Below are positions 8,754 through 15,580 of a stretch of DNA of 19,407 bases, one piece after another; the stretch's first letter is position 1, and each line of letters begins with the position of its first letter. The translations under genes and the position numbers were made by a program. This stretch comes from JAUSPI01 sp964650385. GTDB taxonomy: Bacteria > Desulfobacterota > Syntrophia > Syntrophales > JADFWA01. Location: NCBI GenBank assembly GCA_964650385.1, contig CAZYTP010000048.1, positions 1 to 19,407 on the forward strand, in the 5' to 3' direction. Under the pieces are notes generated by a model. It ran no database searches. It saw only the letters and a program-made list of their open reading frames with translations, and was not told where the DNA came from.

Positions 8754-9241
8754 CAGTGGGCACCTCCATAGATTAACGGTTTGTAATTAAAGGCGTCTAC
8801 CCTTTCAGAGCTATGGCATCTTTCGCAATCATTCGCAGTCAATTGTCCTTTGATATCCTCCGGGTCTTCTGTTTCTGCATGGATGCTGCCTGGACCATGA
8901 CAAACTTCACAGCCGGCGTTTTTAAGATGTGGAGTTTCAGCTTCGGATTTAAAACCGCTGGGTTCACCGTACCCCGTAGTATGGCATTTAAAGCACTCTA
9001 TTAGCTCAACAGCAGTTAATCCTTTTTTCATGCACGTGATAGACTTGAAAGAATGGCTTTTTTTGGTGAATTTCTCATAGTTCGCGTACTCTGTTTCGTG
9101 ACACTCCTTACAGCCTTCGGAACCGACAAAGGTTCTTACAGGGTCTCCACACCAAGCCGTATAGGGTGACACATTCCAGAGAAGGCATACTAAACCCAAT
9201 AGGACATAAATAGTACTCATAGACATTTGTCTTATCGCCAT
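8753..9241 (-). CDS. Tetrahaem cytochrome c, c554-like, periplasmic
   Basis: A 162-aa protein with an N-terminal signal segment (MAIRQMSMSTIYVLLGLVCL) and four CxxCH motifs: CKECH, CFKCH, CEVCH and CERCH. KKSHSFKS and an IHAE segment offer possible axial His ligands. Order and spacing fit cytochrome c554-type multihaem proteins, which carry electrons in the periplasm. The ATG at 9241 is chosen because GGAGGGG lies just upstream and the signal peptide starts there; an in-frame GTG farther upstream (9358) has no such support. The stop overlaps the start of the haem chemoreceptor. I infer that this cytochrome exchanges electrons with, or is sensed by, that receptor. The usual large electron-transfer partners are not nearby. 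Confidence 0.93.
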   Translation of the reverse strand: MAIRQMSMSTIYVLLGLVCLLWNVSPYTAWCGDPVRTFVGSEGCKECHETEYANYEKFTKKSHSFKSITCMKKGLTAVELIECFKCHTTGYGEPSGFKSEAETPHLKNAGCEVCHGPGSIHAETEDPEDIKGQLTANDCERCHSSERVDAFNYKPLIYGGAH

Positions 9242-9289
9242 AATTACCCCTCCTTTCAGGAGCTGTAGAAAGATATTACTCAATCTATT

Positions 9290-9403
9290 AGTGATTTGTT
9301 GGCAAGGTAGATACCCGAAAACAAAATCCGCCATGGGAATAACCTTGTTCGGGTTCACTTCGTTTGGATCAGCTAATTCAGGAATACCTTTATAGGCTCG
9401 ATT
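9290..9403 (-). other. Possible relic of a chemoreceptor C-terminal tail
   Basis: In the frame leading into the cytochrome gene, the - strand encodes ELADPNEVNPNKVIPMADFVF. This resembles the HEVIPMDESDFNDF tail of the chemoreceptor at 7146-8753 and has no role in the cytochrome. It lies between the broken cheW and the cytochrome gene, where a second receptor could have been deleted except for its tail. The similarity is short, so this is tentative. Confidence 0.25.
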
Positions 9404-9459
9404 CTCTTAAATTTTCCCTTCATGCTGAACGTAAAATCCTTGCCAAATTATCTATTTTA

Positions 9460-9770
9460 TTATATTTTTAACACCTCATCCGCTTGCGGTGGGGTTTCCG
9501 ATAGTTCCCTCTTCTCAAAGACGGCAATATCTTCCCCGGTCAGCACCCGATCGATATCTATGAGGATCTTAACTCCCCCTCCATCTTGGCTATGCCCAGG
9601 ATATAGTCGGAGTTGAGCCTGGTGCCGAAGATGTGGGTATCCTCGATATCATCATCCTTGATGTTCAGTACCTCCGAGACGAAATCCACTGCAGTGCCGA
9701 TAATAACTGTGCTGGATGTTGTCGGTCGATTAAAGGCGATGATCGGTTTCCAGTCGGCACAACTTTTCAT
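9460..9770 (-). pseudogene. cheW remnant, N-terminally truncated and frameshifted
   Basis: The - strand encodes the C-terminal half of a CheW coupling protein: GTAVDFVSEVLNIKDDDIED, then IFGTRLNSDYILGIAKMEG. The frame then breaks in a run of five C (+ strand 9575-9579). One base restored there gives GVKILIDIDRVLTGEDIAVF and EKRELSETPPQADEVLKI with a TAA at 9460-9462. CheW links chemoreceptors to the CheA kinase. The N-terminal domain is absent: upstream sequence to 9800 gives no CheW-like residues. A homopolymer deletion could be a sequencing error, but the missing N-terminus still makes the gene non-functional. Confidence 0.8.
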
Positions 9771-9789
9771 TTCATCGGGGTAGAAGTCA

Positions 9790-10235
9790 GATCGTTAGCG
9801 AGGCCTGTTTGTGGAGAGCAATTAAGAGCTTGAGATAGTAGATTCGCAGAAGTGCTGTATACTGACAGTGCCGTTAAAAGCAAAAAAAGTGCCAAAGTAG
9901 TTGAAGCTATTATTTTTGCTATAATTAAAATAGGTTATCAGTTTTTGAGCGAGGAAACATTTGGTCTTGAAAGTCGATGTGAAGGAATTTTTGACGGTTT
10001 TCAAAGGAGAAAATGACCTGACCATGACAGTATTGTTGCCATATTCTTGAGAATTTTTAACTGATGAAAGATAAGTATCTAAACACTATTTTACCACTGA
10101 ACGAAATAGGTTAAGATTTTTCAAGAAGATTAAAGGACTCCGATCTATTTTGTATTCCATAGAGGCCAAGTGGCCTAAAATCGAAAAATGGAAAGATAAT
10201 TTTTAGAAGCTGCTTTTTTTATGAGGTTAAGGGGG
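9790..10235. other. AT-rich stretch with no recognisable gene
   Basis: About 450 bases between the cheW remnant and amidohydrolase copy B. Both strands have only short broken frames. On the + strand, fragments such as AKVVEAIIFAIIKIGYQFL and LRSILYSIEAKWPKIEKW look protein-like but are split by stops and matched no family I know; a decayed transposase C-terminus is one guess. The composition is clearly more AT-rich than the flanks. No RNA gene or repeat was recognised. Confidence 0.4.
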
Positions 10236-10581
10236 TCAAAAACTCTGCCAGAGGGAGGCGAAACGACGCGCTATCTCACAGTGCATCTCTATACCGATAG
10301 TGAGCGCATCATCGTTAAAATCGAACTTCGCATGATGATTACGCGGGTAATCTATAGCTTCCGGAGGCCTGATACCGAGAAACCAGAACATTCCGGGAAT
10401 CTGCTCGGCATAATAGGCAAAATCTTCACAGCCCATCAGCGGGGGATGGTTCGCCTTGACCAATTCCTCCTCTATGACACTTCGCGAAATTTTCTCAAAA
10501 ATAGCCGTACTCTCCTCATGGTTTACGAGGACAGGATACCCTCCTTCGATTGTGACGGCGGCATCTGCTCCGAATACTTTG
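10236..10581 (-). pseudogene. Amidohydrolase (M20) 3' fragment, copy B
   Basis: Encodes only the last 114 or so residues of the same amidohydrolase: VFGADAAVTIEGGYPVLVNH, then NHPPLMGCEDFAYYAEQIPG, HHAKFDFNDDALTIGIEMH and FASLWQSF, ending TGA. No frameshift is seen inside this part. At about 10581 homology ends abruptly and the same frame continues into a different protein, the N-terminus of a membrane sensor. Bases 10276-10457 are identical to 11990-12171 of copy C; between 10458 and 10580 the copies differ at many positions, and the EKISRSVIEEELV segment is unlike that of A and C. No catalytic domain remains, so this is a gene fragment. Confidence 0.85.
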
Positions 10582-10853
10582 AGGGTATCAAAATCATATC
10601 CGACGATTAAACCAGCGGCAGTGTGCGTCATCAATGCTGCAATAGATTTCCTCTTTTTTAAAAGCTCCTTAGGCAGCAATTGCTCTTCCTGTCCCTGCTA
10701 AGTCTTCAAAAGATCTGTGAAGGTATTGGCTTGTCGTGACTGGGACCTATTGGCTGTTGAGATAATCACCAGCGCCATGGTAGCAAGCAAGGCAACGGTT
10801 ACAAGGGAGGTAATTAATATGAATTTATCTCTGATCCCTATTTTCTTTAGCAT
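10582..10853 (-). pseudogene. Severed N-terminus of a membrane sensor or chemoreceptor, with internal TAG
   Basis: From the ATG at 10853 the - strand encodes MLKKIGIRDKFILITSLVTV, a TM helix to about residue 35, ANRSQSRQANTFTDLLKT, then an in-frame TAG (10700-10698). It continues in the same frame as QGQEEQLLPKELLKKRKS and IAALMTHTAAGLIVGYDFDTL. This matches the start of sensor kinases or chemoreceptors in which one TM helix is followed by a periplasmic double-psi or Cache-like domain. Homology stops at about 10582, where amidohydrolase tail B begins. It lies 6 bases after the PhnD-like gene, so binding protein and sensor were probably one operon. With a premature stop and no signalling domain it is dead. 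Confidence 0.7.
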
Positions 10854-10859
10854 GACTAC

Positions 10860-11753
10860 TCACCCCCCAAAGACCCCATACTTAATGGTTTTAAGGCACT
10901 CTCTCACACTCTCATAATCCAAGGGTTTGGTCCAGCCTACTATCTTGGCGGATTTTGCCGCCTGAGCATCCGAAGGCATGGCGATCAATGCATCTGTCAC
11001 TTTTTGCGCCAATCCCTTATCCGTTTTAGCACAGGCAGCCATTGGCCACTCGGGATATAAGCGGGTGCTGTGTACAAAAGGAAAGTCATCCCTGATCTGA
11101 TGAATAATCCTGAAATCCCTCATCTTAATCTTACCTTCGCCCTGCATCCTTTCAAGTGTGTCGCTTCTCACTGTTCCCACATCAACCGTCCCATTTTTCA
11201 CCGCAAGTACCACGTTGTCTTGTGTTTCTCCCTCTATGAAAGCAGCGCAGTCCTTTCGGGGATCGATCCCGTTCTCAAGGAGAAGACGCTGGGCCATATG
11301 ACATCCTCCGAAGGATGAATATTTGACACACATGAATTTCTTGCCTTTAATGTCATCAAGATCTTGAATCGTACTATCCTTTTGCACAAGAATAACGCCA
11401 CTAAACTCTCTCAGGGCCTTGCCTTTCATGGAATTGATGAGCGTTGAAACTGCATACACATTATGCTTTTTCTCCATTTCTACGTAAAAGGCAGAATTTG
11501 CGAGAAGGAAATCTATCTTCCCATCTTTCACCGCTGGCTTGATCGCGGTAAATTTAAGGGGCAGAATGGTAACCTTGGTCCCCAGCTTCTCGCTCAAATA
11601 TGCACCGGTAGCACCCCATTTCTTCATACACTCAGGAGCGCCACGTTTTGCCAAAACCCCGATCTTAATGTCCGCTTTTGCAGAGAAGGAAAACGAAAGA
11701 CAAAAGAAAGCTGCCAGACAAAAGATACTTATTACCTTTCCTAATGTTTTCAT
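10860..11753 (-). CDS. PhnD-like periplasmic phosphate/phosphite/phosphonate-type binding protein
   Basis: A 297-aa protein with a signal peptide (about residues 1-27, ending SFSAKA before DIKIGVLAKRG). The body follows the PhnD/PF12974 pattern: GAYLSEKLGTKVTILPLKF near the N-terminus, DFLLANSAFYVEM, DLDDIKGKKFMCVKYSSFGG at the hinge, NGTVDVGTVRSDTLERM, and a C-terminal helix with ALIAMPSDAQAAKSAKIVGW. Such proteins bind oxyanion or organic ligands, either for an ABC transporter or to feed a membrane sensor. No permease or ATPase genes are here. The next gene downstream is a severed sensor N-terminus, so a sensory role is more likely. AAGGAGG precedes the ATG at 11753. Ligand unknown. Confidence 0.9.
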   Translation of the reverse strand: MKTLGKVISIFCLAAFFCLSFSFSAKADIKIGVLAKRGAPECMKKWGATGAYLSEKLGTKVTILPLKFTAIKPAVKDGKIDFLLANSAFYVEMEKKHNVYAVSTLINSMKGKALREFSGVILVQKDSTIQDLDDIKGKKFMCVKYSSFGGCHMAQRLLLENGIDPRKDCAAFIEGETQDNVVLAVKNGTVDVGTVRSDTLERMQGEGKIKMRDFRIIHQIRDDFPFVHSTRLYPEWPMAACAKTDKGLAQKVTDALIAMPSDAQAAKSAKIVGWTKPLDYESVRECLKTIKYGVFGG

Positions 11754-11788
11754 TGCATTAACCTCCTTATCTTGTTTTAAATGTTATT

Positions 11789-11836
11789 TTAGAGAAAAAG
11801 ATTCCTGGCAACGATCCCTATCATTGCCTTTTTCAT
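11789..11836 (-). CDS. Short 15-aa ORF with strong ribosome-binding site upstream of the PhnD-like gene
   Basis: The - strand has AAGGAGGA, a 7-base spacer, then ATG at 11836 and an open frame MKKAMIGIVARNLFL ending TAA at 11789-11791. It lies 35 bases before the ATG of the PhnD-like gene. The excellent Shine-Dalgarno suggests translation. It could be a leader peptide or the first codons of a deleted gene. No attenuator-like hairpin was found between it and the next gene. Confidence 0.4.
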   Translation of the reverse strand: MKKAMIGIVARNLFL

Positions 11837-11881
11837 GATTCATTCCTCCTTCTAACACGTTGCTTTTTGGTTTTATTCACG

Positions 11882-11900
11882 GCGCTTCTTTCAGAAGCGC
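11882..11900. other. Perfect 8-bp hairpin between amidohydrolase copy C and the PhnD-like gene
   Basis: GCGCTTCT and AGAAGCGC flank a TTC loop. Neither strand has a T-tract after it, so it is not a standard intrinsic terminator. It may end or stabilise the transcript leaving copy C, or be a REP-like unit. Confidence 0.4.
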
Positions 11901-11952
11901 TAACTCATCACCGCTTAACACCTTTTATGAAATATTAATAAGAAGAGAGGGA

Positions 11953-13154
11953 TCAAGGCTGCCAGAGGGAGGCGAAGCGTCGCGCTATTTCACAGTGCAT
12001 CTCTATACCGATAGTGAGCGCATCATCGTTAAAATCGAACTTCGCATGATGATTACGCGGGTAATCTATAGCTTCCGGAGGCCTGATACCGAGAAACCAG
12101 AACATTCCGGGAATCTGCTCGGCATAATAGGCAAAATCTTCACAGCCCATCAGCGGGGGATGGTTCGCCTTCACCTGTTTCCCCCCTATAATATCCTGTG
12201 AAATTTTCTCGAAAATAGCTGTACTTTCCTTATGGTTTACAAGGACAGGATACCCTTCTTCGATTGTGACGGCGGCATCTGCTCCGAATACTTTGGCAGT
12301 CTGCTTCGATAACTCTTTGATCCGTTCAGCGATTTTTTAAGCAACCTGGGTGAAAGGGCGCGAAATGTCCCTTCCATGACAGCTTGATTGGGAATAATGT
12401 TTGTCGCTGTGCCGGCATTAAATTTTGCCACAGTTACGACTGCGCTCTTGAGCGAATTTGTTGATCGGGACACAATAGATTGGAGGGCATTGCCTATTTG
12501 CATGCCGACATAGATAGGATCAATACAAATGTGAGGATATGCCGCATGTCCTCCTTTCCCATGAACGGTAATTTTAAAATTTCCGCTTCCCGCCATTGCC
12601 GACCCTTTACAAACGGCAACTTCTCCAAGCTGAAGCCCGCTTCCCGAGTAACAGTGGAGGCCGAATATCGCATCCACCTTCGGATCTTCCAGTGCTCCTT
12701 CCCGGCACATTCGCTGTGCTCCGGCATCGAATTCCTCGGAGGGTTGAAAGATGAAATTTACCGGTCCTTCTAATTCATCCTGATTTTTTGCCAGGACAAT
12801 CGCGGCACCGACCAGGCAGGTAGTGTGGCCATCGTGTCCGCACGCATGCATGTATCCGGGTCGCTTGGAGGCGTATGGTTTTCCCGTCTCTTCCTGTATT
12901 GGAAGGCAGTCCATATCGGCGCGAAGAGCAACACAGGGTCCGGATTTATGCCTTCCCAGGGTGGCGACTATTCCTGTCCCGGCTATATTTTTTCTTATAT
13001 GTATATCCGGAATCTCCTCCAGTTTTTGCAGGACTTTCCCGGCTGTTTCAAATTCTTTGAATCCTGGTTCAGGGTTGGAGTGAATATCTTGTCGAAGTTC
13101 TATCATTGAAGGAATAATCTGTTCAATGAGCTGTTTTACCTTTTTCTTTTCCAT
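11953..13154 (-). pseudogene. Amidohydrolase (M20, HipO/aminoacylase-like), copy C, near full length but frameshifted
   Basis: From the ATG at 13154, the first 290 residues show the M20 metal centre: Asp80 in LRADMD, Cys105/His107 in MHACGHDGHT, Glu140-Glu141 in FQPSEEFDAG and His167 in GLHCYSG. The dimerisation domain follows (GGHAAYPHICIDPIYVGMQI, VAKFNAGTATNIIPNQ). After EGTFRALSPRLLKK the frame breaks at six T (+ strand 12333-12338). With one extra A, the C-terminal part reads on as IAERIKELSKQTAKVFGADA to GCEDFAYY, HHAKFDFNDDA and FASLWQP with TGA at 11955-11953. The whole would be about 400 aa, normal for peptide or N-acyl amino acid deacylases. The same break is in copy A. Truncation at the break would remove the final catalytic His region. 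Confidence 0.88.
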
Positions 13155-13204
13155 AATCGCTCTACCTCATCGTCCGGCTGGCATTTGTTCTTATTGATTG
13201 ACAG

Positions 13205-14806
13205 TTATTCTTTCAAACTCTCGCTGTACTCGGCGATATTTTCACAGTGATCCGATATCCTTTCGAGATTTAATAGTATTTCGAGAAAGATAGGACCGAC
13301 TGCAGCCTGGCAGATTCCTATGTGAAATCTCTCCAGGTGTCTTTCAGTGGCTTCTTTCACTTTAATATCAATTTCTTCCTCTCGGTCTAAAATTGATCGT
13401 ATCTTTTCTTCGTCCCTTCTCTCAATAAGCGAGACGGCTTCTTCGAGATTTTTGAACGTTAACTCTTGAATTTCTTGAAGCTCGTTTTCTGCCGGTCGAG
13501 AAAACGGTATTTTTGTTTTATGTTTATTTTCAGACAGTTCAACCAGGTTTACACAGTGATCGCCGATTCTTTCAATATCGCCAATCATTCCTGCAAAAGA
13601 AAAAAATCTGTTTGACTGCTCCTCCGAAAAATGACCGCTGGGGATTTTGCACAGATATCCGGATATTTCGTTGTATAGATTATCAACGATCAATTCGACA
13701 TAAAGGATATTTCTTTTTTCCCCGGGACTGAAGTTCGATATCAGAAGTAAACTTTCGGAAAACATTTTTTGAGCAAGAAAAATCTGTCTCTGTATCTCTT
13801 TTTTGACGCATTCGAGCGCGTCATCAAGTTTGGACAAACATTTTTCGTCGAGGAATATAGGCCAGATCGGCAGAACTTCTTCCTTGCCGGGCAGGATTTT
13901 TTCAATTAACCGTGCAAACGGCTTAAGGAGAAAGATAAAGATGATGACTATCATAAAATTGAACAGAACGTGGCCGAGGGCAATCTGCTGGGCGACGTTT
14001 GAAGAAAGGCCACTCAGGACCTTTATAAAAACAGGCAAAATGCAAAGACATAGTGCCGCTCCAAAGAATTTGAAAAGTAAATGAGAGAGTGCGCTCCGCT
14101 TCCCGCTTGTATTGGCTACGAGACCTGCCAAAAGGGCTGTGACTGCTGTGCCGATATTTGCCCCGAAAATGATAGGGAGGGAATTATCAATGGATATCAA
14201 TCCCTGCTGGGCGAGGATGACAAGAATACTGATCGGTATGGCTGAAGCCTGAACGACTGCCGTAAATAACAGGCCGGCGGCAACACCGAGTAGCGGATTT
14301 TTTGTTTCCTGAAAGAAAGCAACAAAGGCCGGATTGTTCTTCAAGGGCGCGGTTGCCTCGCCTGCCATACTCAAACCGAAAAATATCAGACCAAAATAGA
14401 ATAGTGCTTCACCGATTTTTTTCCAATATCCTTTTCCTAAAAGCCACAGGATAGCGCTTACAATTATAATAACGGGAGAAATGTCGGTAAACTTCCAGAC
14501 CACAAGTTGCACGGTTACGGTCGTTCCGATATCGGCACCGAGTATTATGCCCAGAGAATGGTAGAAGCTGATCAGGCCGGCACTGACCATCCCTACGACA
14601 AGGGCAGAGGTTGCCGAACTGCTTTGAAAAAGAATGGTTGAAATAATACCGGTAATTACGCCGTAAATCGGTTTTTCGATGGAATATATGAAATATTCAC
14701 GAATCCGGATGTTGTTGAAAAGTCTCTTTATCTCGGTGCTCAGCTTAAGCATCCCGAACAGAAAGAAGACCAATCCGGTCGTAAAGAGTATAAGCCCTTT
14801 AATCAT
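13205..14806 (-). CDS. Na/Pi cotransporter family protein with C-terminal PhoU-like domain
   Basis: A 533-aa inner-membrane protein. The N-terminal 310 residues hold two inverted Na/Pi-cotransporter repeats: QSSSAT at 61-66 followed by GADIGTTVT, and QASAI at 186-190 followed by GANIGTAVTALLAG. The C-terminal 200 residues are helical and PhoU-like, with IGDIERIGDHCVNLVEL and LLNLERISDHCENIAEYSES, the E/D-rich metal-binding type motifs of PhoU. Family members import phosphate with sodium. The second repeat has QAS in place of the usual QSS. It is 50 bases upstream of amidohydrolase copy C on the same strand. Its start has AGGA about 8 bases upstream. Confidence 0.94.
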   Translation of the reverse strand: MIKGLILFTTGLVFFLFGMLKLSTEIKRLFNNIRIREYFIYSIEKPIYGVITGIISTILFQSSSATSALVVGMVSAGLISFYHSLGIILGADIGTTVTVQLVVWKFTDISPVIIIVSAILWLLGKGYWKKIGEALFYFGLIFFGLSMAGEATAPLKNNPAFVAFFQETKNPLLGVAAGLLFTAVVQASAIPISILVILAQQGLISIDNSLPIIFGANIGTAVTALLAGLVANTSGKRSALSHLLFKFFGAALCLCILPVFIKVLSGLSSNVAQQIALGHVLFNFMIVIIFIFLLKPFARLIEKILPGKEEVLPIWPIFLDEKCLSKLDDALECVKKEIQRQIFLAQKMFSESLLLISNFSPGEKRNILYVELIVDNLYNEISGYLCKIPSGHFSEEQSNRFFSFAGMIGDIERIGDHCVNLVELSENKHKTKIPFSRPAENELQEIQELTFKNLEEAVSLIERRDEEKIRSILDREEEIDIKVKEATERHLERFHIGICQAAVGPIFLEILLNLERISDHCENIAEYSESLKE

Positions 14807-15003
14807 TCTGAAATTCCTGACGAATATCTTTAAGGATAAGGAATAGACGATCAGCGTCTACCGTTTTGCTGAAAACTGATTCCTGAATACCTGTATATTT
14901 TTATCATAGATGTTCAGACTTTAGAAGTATTTAAAGATAATTCTTTTATTGAACAGCATCGATGCCCTCGTACAATGTTTATCATCTAAAGCGGCAACCC
15001 CAA

Positions 15004-15128
15004 AAGTGCCTAAAGTTTGAAGTGCCTAAAGTGAGCTAAAGTTAATGTACACGCCTTCGGCGCGGTCAAATTCGAAACAGGCTGCGCTGAAAGCGCATTT
15101 TTTAACTTTAGGTACTTTAGCTCACTTT
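15004..15128. repeat. Structured inverted-repeat element with nested hairpins
   Basis: Outer arms AAAGTGAGCTAAAGT (15028-15042) and ACTTTAGCTCACTTT (15114-15128) are a perfect 15-bp inverted repeat with 71 bases between. Inside are hairpins CGCC-TTC-GGCG (15052-15062) and TGCGCT-GAA-AGCGCA (15083-15097). The second is followed by six T, giving a terminator-like form on the + strand. A direct repeat AAGTGCCTAAAGT occurs at 15004-15016 and 15020-15032. It looks like a small non-autonomous or REP-type element. Confidence 0.75.
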
Positions 15129-15249
15129 ACACTCTTAACTAAATCTTGCTGTTTGAACTGGTGCCAACATCTGCGCAAAAAACGCAGTTGTTGAGAATAA
15201 AGACATCTAACGTATACACGCTTATATGTTTTATAAAAATACTTTCTCA

Positions 15250-15276
15250 TTGACACAGGTGTCATTTTCCTATACT
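15250..15276 (+). promoter_or_regulatory. Sigma70-like promoter overlapping a palindrome
   Basis: TTGACA at 15250-15255 is a perfect -35 box, and TATACT at 15271-15276 a good -10 box, with a 15-base spacer that is a little short. TGACAC-AG-GTGTCA (15251-15264) is a perfect dyad over the -35 box and could be an operator. Transcription would run toward the PurF-like gene, giving a 300-base leader that contains the REP/MITE-like element. Confidence 0.5.
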
Positions 15277-15361
15277 TCCTCATCTATAAAAAAGTTCATT
15301 CTTGTATCCTGCCATAAAGGCAGTCAACAATATTGCGAGATGTTTGCATAATACACATATT

Positions 15362-15472
15362 GTCATTGCGAACGTAGTGAAGCAATCTCAAATTATCTGT
15401 AATTCCAAATAGATTGCCACGTCCCGCCACGCTTCCCTCGCGGCTGAAGGCTCACTCGCTCCTCGCAATGAC
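15362..15472. repeat. REP/MITE-like palindromic element, GTCATTGCG type
   Basis: Begins GTCATTGCGAACGTAGTGAA and ends CTCGCAATGAC, with terminal inverted repeats GTCATTGCG/CGCAATGAC. Inner arms GCAATCT (15382-15388) and AGATTGC (about 15411-15417) form a second inverted pair. From memory, elements with these ends are common, dispersed, non-coding repeats in many environmental bacterial genomes. It lies in the leader between the candidate promoter and the PurF-like start. Confidence 0.8.
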
Positions 15473-15580
15473 CAGAAAACCAATTATGCAAACCTTTCAT
15501 TGCGGCTCTTTTGGGCAGCCGTAATCATTTCATTTTTTTTAAATTATCGTACAGATATTAACGAAGAAAAGAGTTGGGCC

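Larger units (their letters stand above)
14807..15580. other. Intergenic region rich in repeats and regulatory signals
   Basis: This 774-base gap lies between the divergent Na/Pi transporter and PurF-like genes. It holds no convincing gene. It contains a 5-bp dyad AGACG/CGTCT (14845-14859) near the transporter start, a structured inverted-repeat element (15004-15128), a promoter with an overlapping palindrome (15250-15276), and a REP/MITE-like element (15362-15472). The last two are described separately. Confidence 0.7.

Noticed and set aside
9822..10025. A 67-codon - strand frame in the AT-rich stretch.
   Set aside because: No ribosome-binding site, no family features and biased composition.
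6603..12201. Frames on the + strand inside the amidohydrolase copies that encode similar proteins in all three places.
   Set aside because: They are antisense shadows of the conserved amidohydrolase coding sequence.
15083..15103. The hairpin with T6 as a gene terminator.
   Set aside because: No + strand gene lies upstream; it is better seen as part of the inverted-repeat element.
15362..15472. A CRISPR-like or tRNA-like structure.
   Set aside because: It is a single palindromic unit, with no repeat-spacer series and no cloverleaf.
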